DNA from: Euryodendron excelsum
Taxonomy: Eukaryota > Streptophyta > Magnoliopsida > Ericales > Pentaphylacaceae
Reading direction: 5' to 3'
Length of the DNA: 64,000 nt
NCBI GenBank assembly: GCA_033060915.1
Contig: CM065396.1
Coordinates: 3,436,001-3,500,000 of the forward strand
The stretch's first letter is position 1; every line of letters starts with the position of its first letter. Made by a program: the position numbers and the translations under genes. Of the stretch, positions 61,435 through 64,000 are shown one piece after another. The notes under the pieces were generated by a model, which searched no databases, had not been told where the DNA came from, and saw only the letters and a program-made list of their open reading frames with translations.

Positions 61435-63385
61435 GCTGCTGAATCCATTGGAGACACTTAGAGGGTTAGTCTATTATCTTGTCTCTTCACCTTTCACTCA
61501 CCCGGAATCTCCAGTTACCTTATCCAGTTTTATCCACTTTTTAAAAATTTTCAATGTTCGTAAGAAGTTTTTCAAAACCTTAAGTTGTAAGAAATGAACA
61601 TTATTTTCCAAAACACTTTGCAAATAAGTGTCATCACTTGCATTCATATGCTCACACTCATGCTCTTGCATCAACATCCATCTGCATGCTTTTGCATTGC
61701 TTTCCACTTTCGTTAACGATTCATTTTATTTTGTATTAAGTTCTTCGAAAAGTCACTGACTCCTTGCATTTTCTTTTGTTGGTGAACCTTTGTTCACATT
61801 TTATTTTATGTCATAAGTAATTGCCATTTATGCGATGAATGGACAGGATATAATGTGTGTTGTTGGGTCCTTTCTTCCATTTTTAAAAATTTCACACACA
61901 CTTGGTGCGCTCGCTTACATTTGCATTTTGCATATATTACCTGGTTACTATGCTTTTAGATAAAAGGGGGAACAATATATTGACTGTGGGCAGATGCTGT
62001 GTCGGTTTCTTAGCTTACAGTCTCTTGATAGTTCCCCCGCTCGAACCACCAACCAAAGATGGAGTTCACTCTTTCATGGTGAACGCTGGAGGTTTGAAGG
62101 TTCGACAACTGAGCTTTTTAGGAAGCATTAGTCAACCCCTAACCTCATGCTCATGTAACACCCCATGCATAGCCGAACCTCTGCCGGATTTAGGACACAC
62201 GCGTCAATTTCAAAACCAAGGAGGAAAGGGCGACCGCTTTACTTTCCTTTATTTTCTGTTCAATTCATGCTGTTGTGCTACTTAATCTTCATTGTTATGT
62301 TATGTATACATTTTTTCACATCATAACTGCTCATGCATCGGAATTTATTTTAAGACAAGAGTTTCCAGAGTAATTTAAGTCATTGTATCTTTGTGCATCT
62401 AATTAACCCCTAGAGAAAGGCCGAAAGACCTTCTCACTTGAATCAAGCCAACCAAAACTCCTAAGGGTACTAAGAGACCCTAAGGACTCATGGCACGCAT
62501 CAAAGTTATCTCATAAAGAGGGGCCCCAATCCCTTTTTGCTCACGGAGATAGGGCTGCCAAGAAAATAAGGGGCAATCCGAAATCAAGATCTCTCACCAA
62601 CCTCCATTAAAGAAGGTATATCCAAAGACTCAAGAGTAGTTTAGGATTTCAAATGTAAAAATAGAATAGGCGAAAAGTCCTAAGGAAAACGGTCCCCTTC
62701 CCCTTCAAATGTACTTTCAATTCCATATATAGAAAAAAAAAAGAATCAAATGTAATAAAACTGTCTTTCCTACTTTCATCGAATGAATGCATGAATGTGT
62801 GAATGAATGAATGAATGAATGAACATGCTCGCACAGCTATGGTATTGCATACAGGGGCAACCCCCTATCTCCAAAAGTGAGCCAACACATCATGCTTAGT
62901 CCCCCTCGAATAGCAGGGGCACCCCTAAGACTTGTATTGCATAAAAACTTTCAAATTAAAGCACTAGCTTTTCTCTTTTCCTTGTTTTTCACTCTCTCTT
63001 CCTCCCTCATTTCAAAGAAAGAAAAGAAGGGATAAAGCCCACGGTTGTAGAGAACCCCCCTGTATAGGTCGCCATCCTAGAAAGAAGCAGTTACTCATTT
63101 TAGAATATATATCATCTATGGAGTCATTCAATATGCCACAAAGCTTGGCCTTAAGCAAGGCCAGGCTCAGCTACTGGAAGAAATAAGAGAACTTGGGAGT
63201 AGGATGACCAAAATAAAAATAATGGTCTCTTTGCTCCTATCCCATGCAGGTATAACAGTCGATGAGCAGGCGGAAGCTCTCCAGGTCCAAATGCATAAAG
63301 AACATATTGTCCTCCAAAAAAGGACCAAAGGAAAAGATCGAGATTACACCCCGTTGACTTGCTCTCTAACCATCGCCTACCGACG
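61435..63385 (+). repeat. Second copy of the element interior after LTR 2
   Basis: Starting GCTGCTGAATCCATTGG, it aligns with 50887-52825 in the first interior: the GAATGAAT repeat, the CCTCGAATAGCAGGGGCACC block and the CATGCAGGTATAACA block all recur in order. Similarity ends near CGCCTACCGACG at 63385. Confidence 0.9.
62780..62823. repeat. (GAAT)n repeat
   Basis: Several GAATGAAT units, slightly longer than the matching run at 52237-52270 in the first interior. Confidence 0.85.
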
Positions 63386-64000
63386 ATAGTATATGCGTTC
63401 GAACGGTACGTCAGATGGATTCATGTCAAGTTTTGGTTCGAAGAGCATTCGAAATATATAGAGAGCAATTTTAACCGTTCGAAGTGCGTTCGACACATCC
63501 TTCGGACGGTTGTCCGATGCGTTTGAACGGTGGCAAGGGCGTTCGAATGGTCTTGCGCAGTTGCAGAATTTCAGAAGCATATAAAAGCTGGGACTGTTTT
63601 ATTTTTAGAGTTATTGACGTTTTTCGTATTATTCAAGGTCATTATTTGAGTTGTTTTCATAGCCCTGCGTGGCTAAACTTTGAATCTTGGTCGAAGGAAA
63701 CAGAAACCTCGGAATTAATAATAAACTATGAGATCTAATTTGTTTTCATTATTCTATTTATGAGTATTAGATGTTCTTATGTGCCTATTTTCATGCTTGT
63801 CTTGTTTAATCGCTAGGAGGCCTACTAGTTTATTAATCGTTGCAATCTACTGTTGGATTAGATATCAAATCTATAATTGTTTGATTCCTCTGATTTGTGA
63901 AGCAACTAAGATTTAATGGATTACTGCATCAGGAATTGTTAGATCTTGGGAAGGATGTTCGACTAAATTAAATGCAACCGCGTGTGCTTGTGTTGTTTAG
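63386..64000 (+). repeat. Unidentified repeat with GTTCGAACGGT motifs, possible LTR start
   Basis: It follows the break in the second interior copy. GCGTTCGAACGGT, GTTCGAAGAGC, CCGTTCGAAGTGCG, GCGTTTGAACGGT and GCGTTCGAATGGT occur within 170 bp. A TATA-like CATATAAAAGC lies at about 63579. Together these suggest the U3/R region of another LTR element, but no second copy or primer site is in the window. Confidence 0.4.

Larger units (their letters stand above)
46404..63385 (+). mobile_element. Large-LTR non-autonomous Ty3/gypsy derivative (LARD-like, Tat/Ogre-like), LTR-interior-LTR-interior
   Basis: LTR 1 (46404-50886) is followed by a primer-site-like sequence, a 6-kb interior, a polypurine tract and LTR 2 (56910-61434). 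LTR 2 is followed directly by a second copy of the interior start (61435-63385), which breaks off at another repeat. Promoters, primer site and polypurine tract all point to the plus strand. No protease, RT or integrase is present; only a gag remnant is readable. LTRs of 4.5 kb with a non-coding interior define LARDs; the LTR end text and three tandem arrays before the 3' LTR suggest the Tat/Ogre lineage. Confidence 0.85.

Noticed and set aside
1..64000. CRISPR arrays, bacterial operons, phage or organelle genes
   Set aside because: Repeats are not regularly spaced short palindromes with unique spacers, and genes have plant-type introns; nothing suggests prokaryotic or organellar DNA.

Overview
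This is nuclear DNA of a flowering plant, most likely a woody eudicot. It is AT-rich, its genes have introns with GT/AG borders, it carries plant-type LTR retrotransposons (SIRE-like Ty1/copia, Tat/Ogre-like Ty3/gypsy) and small transposons, and it has large gene-free stretches. The species cannot be named from the sequence alone.

Region 1-22.2 kb holds the only two convincing host genes, both on the minus strand. The first (2816-9077, five exons, 309 residues) encodes a probable chloroplast protein of the DUF2358 type. It has a transit-peptide-like start and a single C-terminal membrane helix. Its second intron carries a 5'-truncated LINE flanked by a 12-base target duplication, and a cluster of ACGT (ABRE/G-box) elements lies upstream. 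The second (15218-20856, five coding exons, 486 residues, plus a likely intron in the 5' leader) is a clade E-like protein phosphatase 2C. It has a myristoylation-type start and complete catalytic motifs. The 9.5-15.2 kb gap between them holds small transposon ends and short tandem duplications.

Region 22.2-36.6 kb is gene-poor, AT-rich DNA. It contains a 2.6-copy tandem array with an 853-854 bp unit, two members of a foldback transposon family (a third lies at 1.3 kb), two members of a GGTACC-rich inverted-repeat family, a SINE-like remnant, and LTR-like fragments.

Region 36.6-46.4 kb is a decayed Ty1/copia element of SIRE type on the minus strand. In element order it has a broken 5' LTR, tRNA-Met-type primer site, gag, pol (protease, integrase, RT, RNase H), an env-like third ORF, polypurine tract and a 1746-bp 3' LTR. 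All coding parts carry stops or frameshifts.

Region 46.4-63.4 kb is a large-LTR, non-autonomous Ty3/gypsy derivative (LARD-like, Tat/Ogre-like) on the plus strand, apparently nested in the copia 5' LTR. Its LTRs are about 4.5 kb, carry telomere-like tandem repeats in the transcribed part, and flank a 6-kb interior with only a gag remnant and three tandem arrays before the polypurine tract. The second LTR is followed by a second copy of the interior, giving LTR-interior-LTR-interior rather than a simple element. The last 0.6 kb is a different repeat with GTTCGAACGGT-like motifs.

The two host genes show no obvious functional link. I found no previously undescribed enzyme system. The most unusual structures are the repeat architecture of the large-LTR element, the 853-854 bp array and the ABRE cluster.
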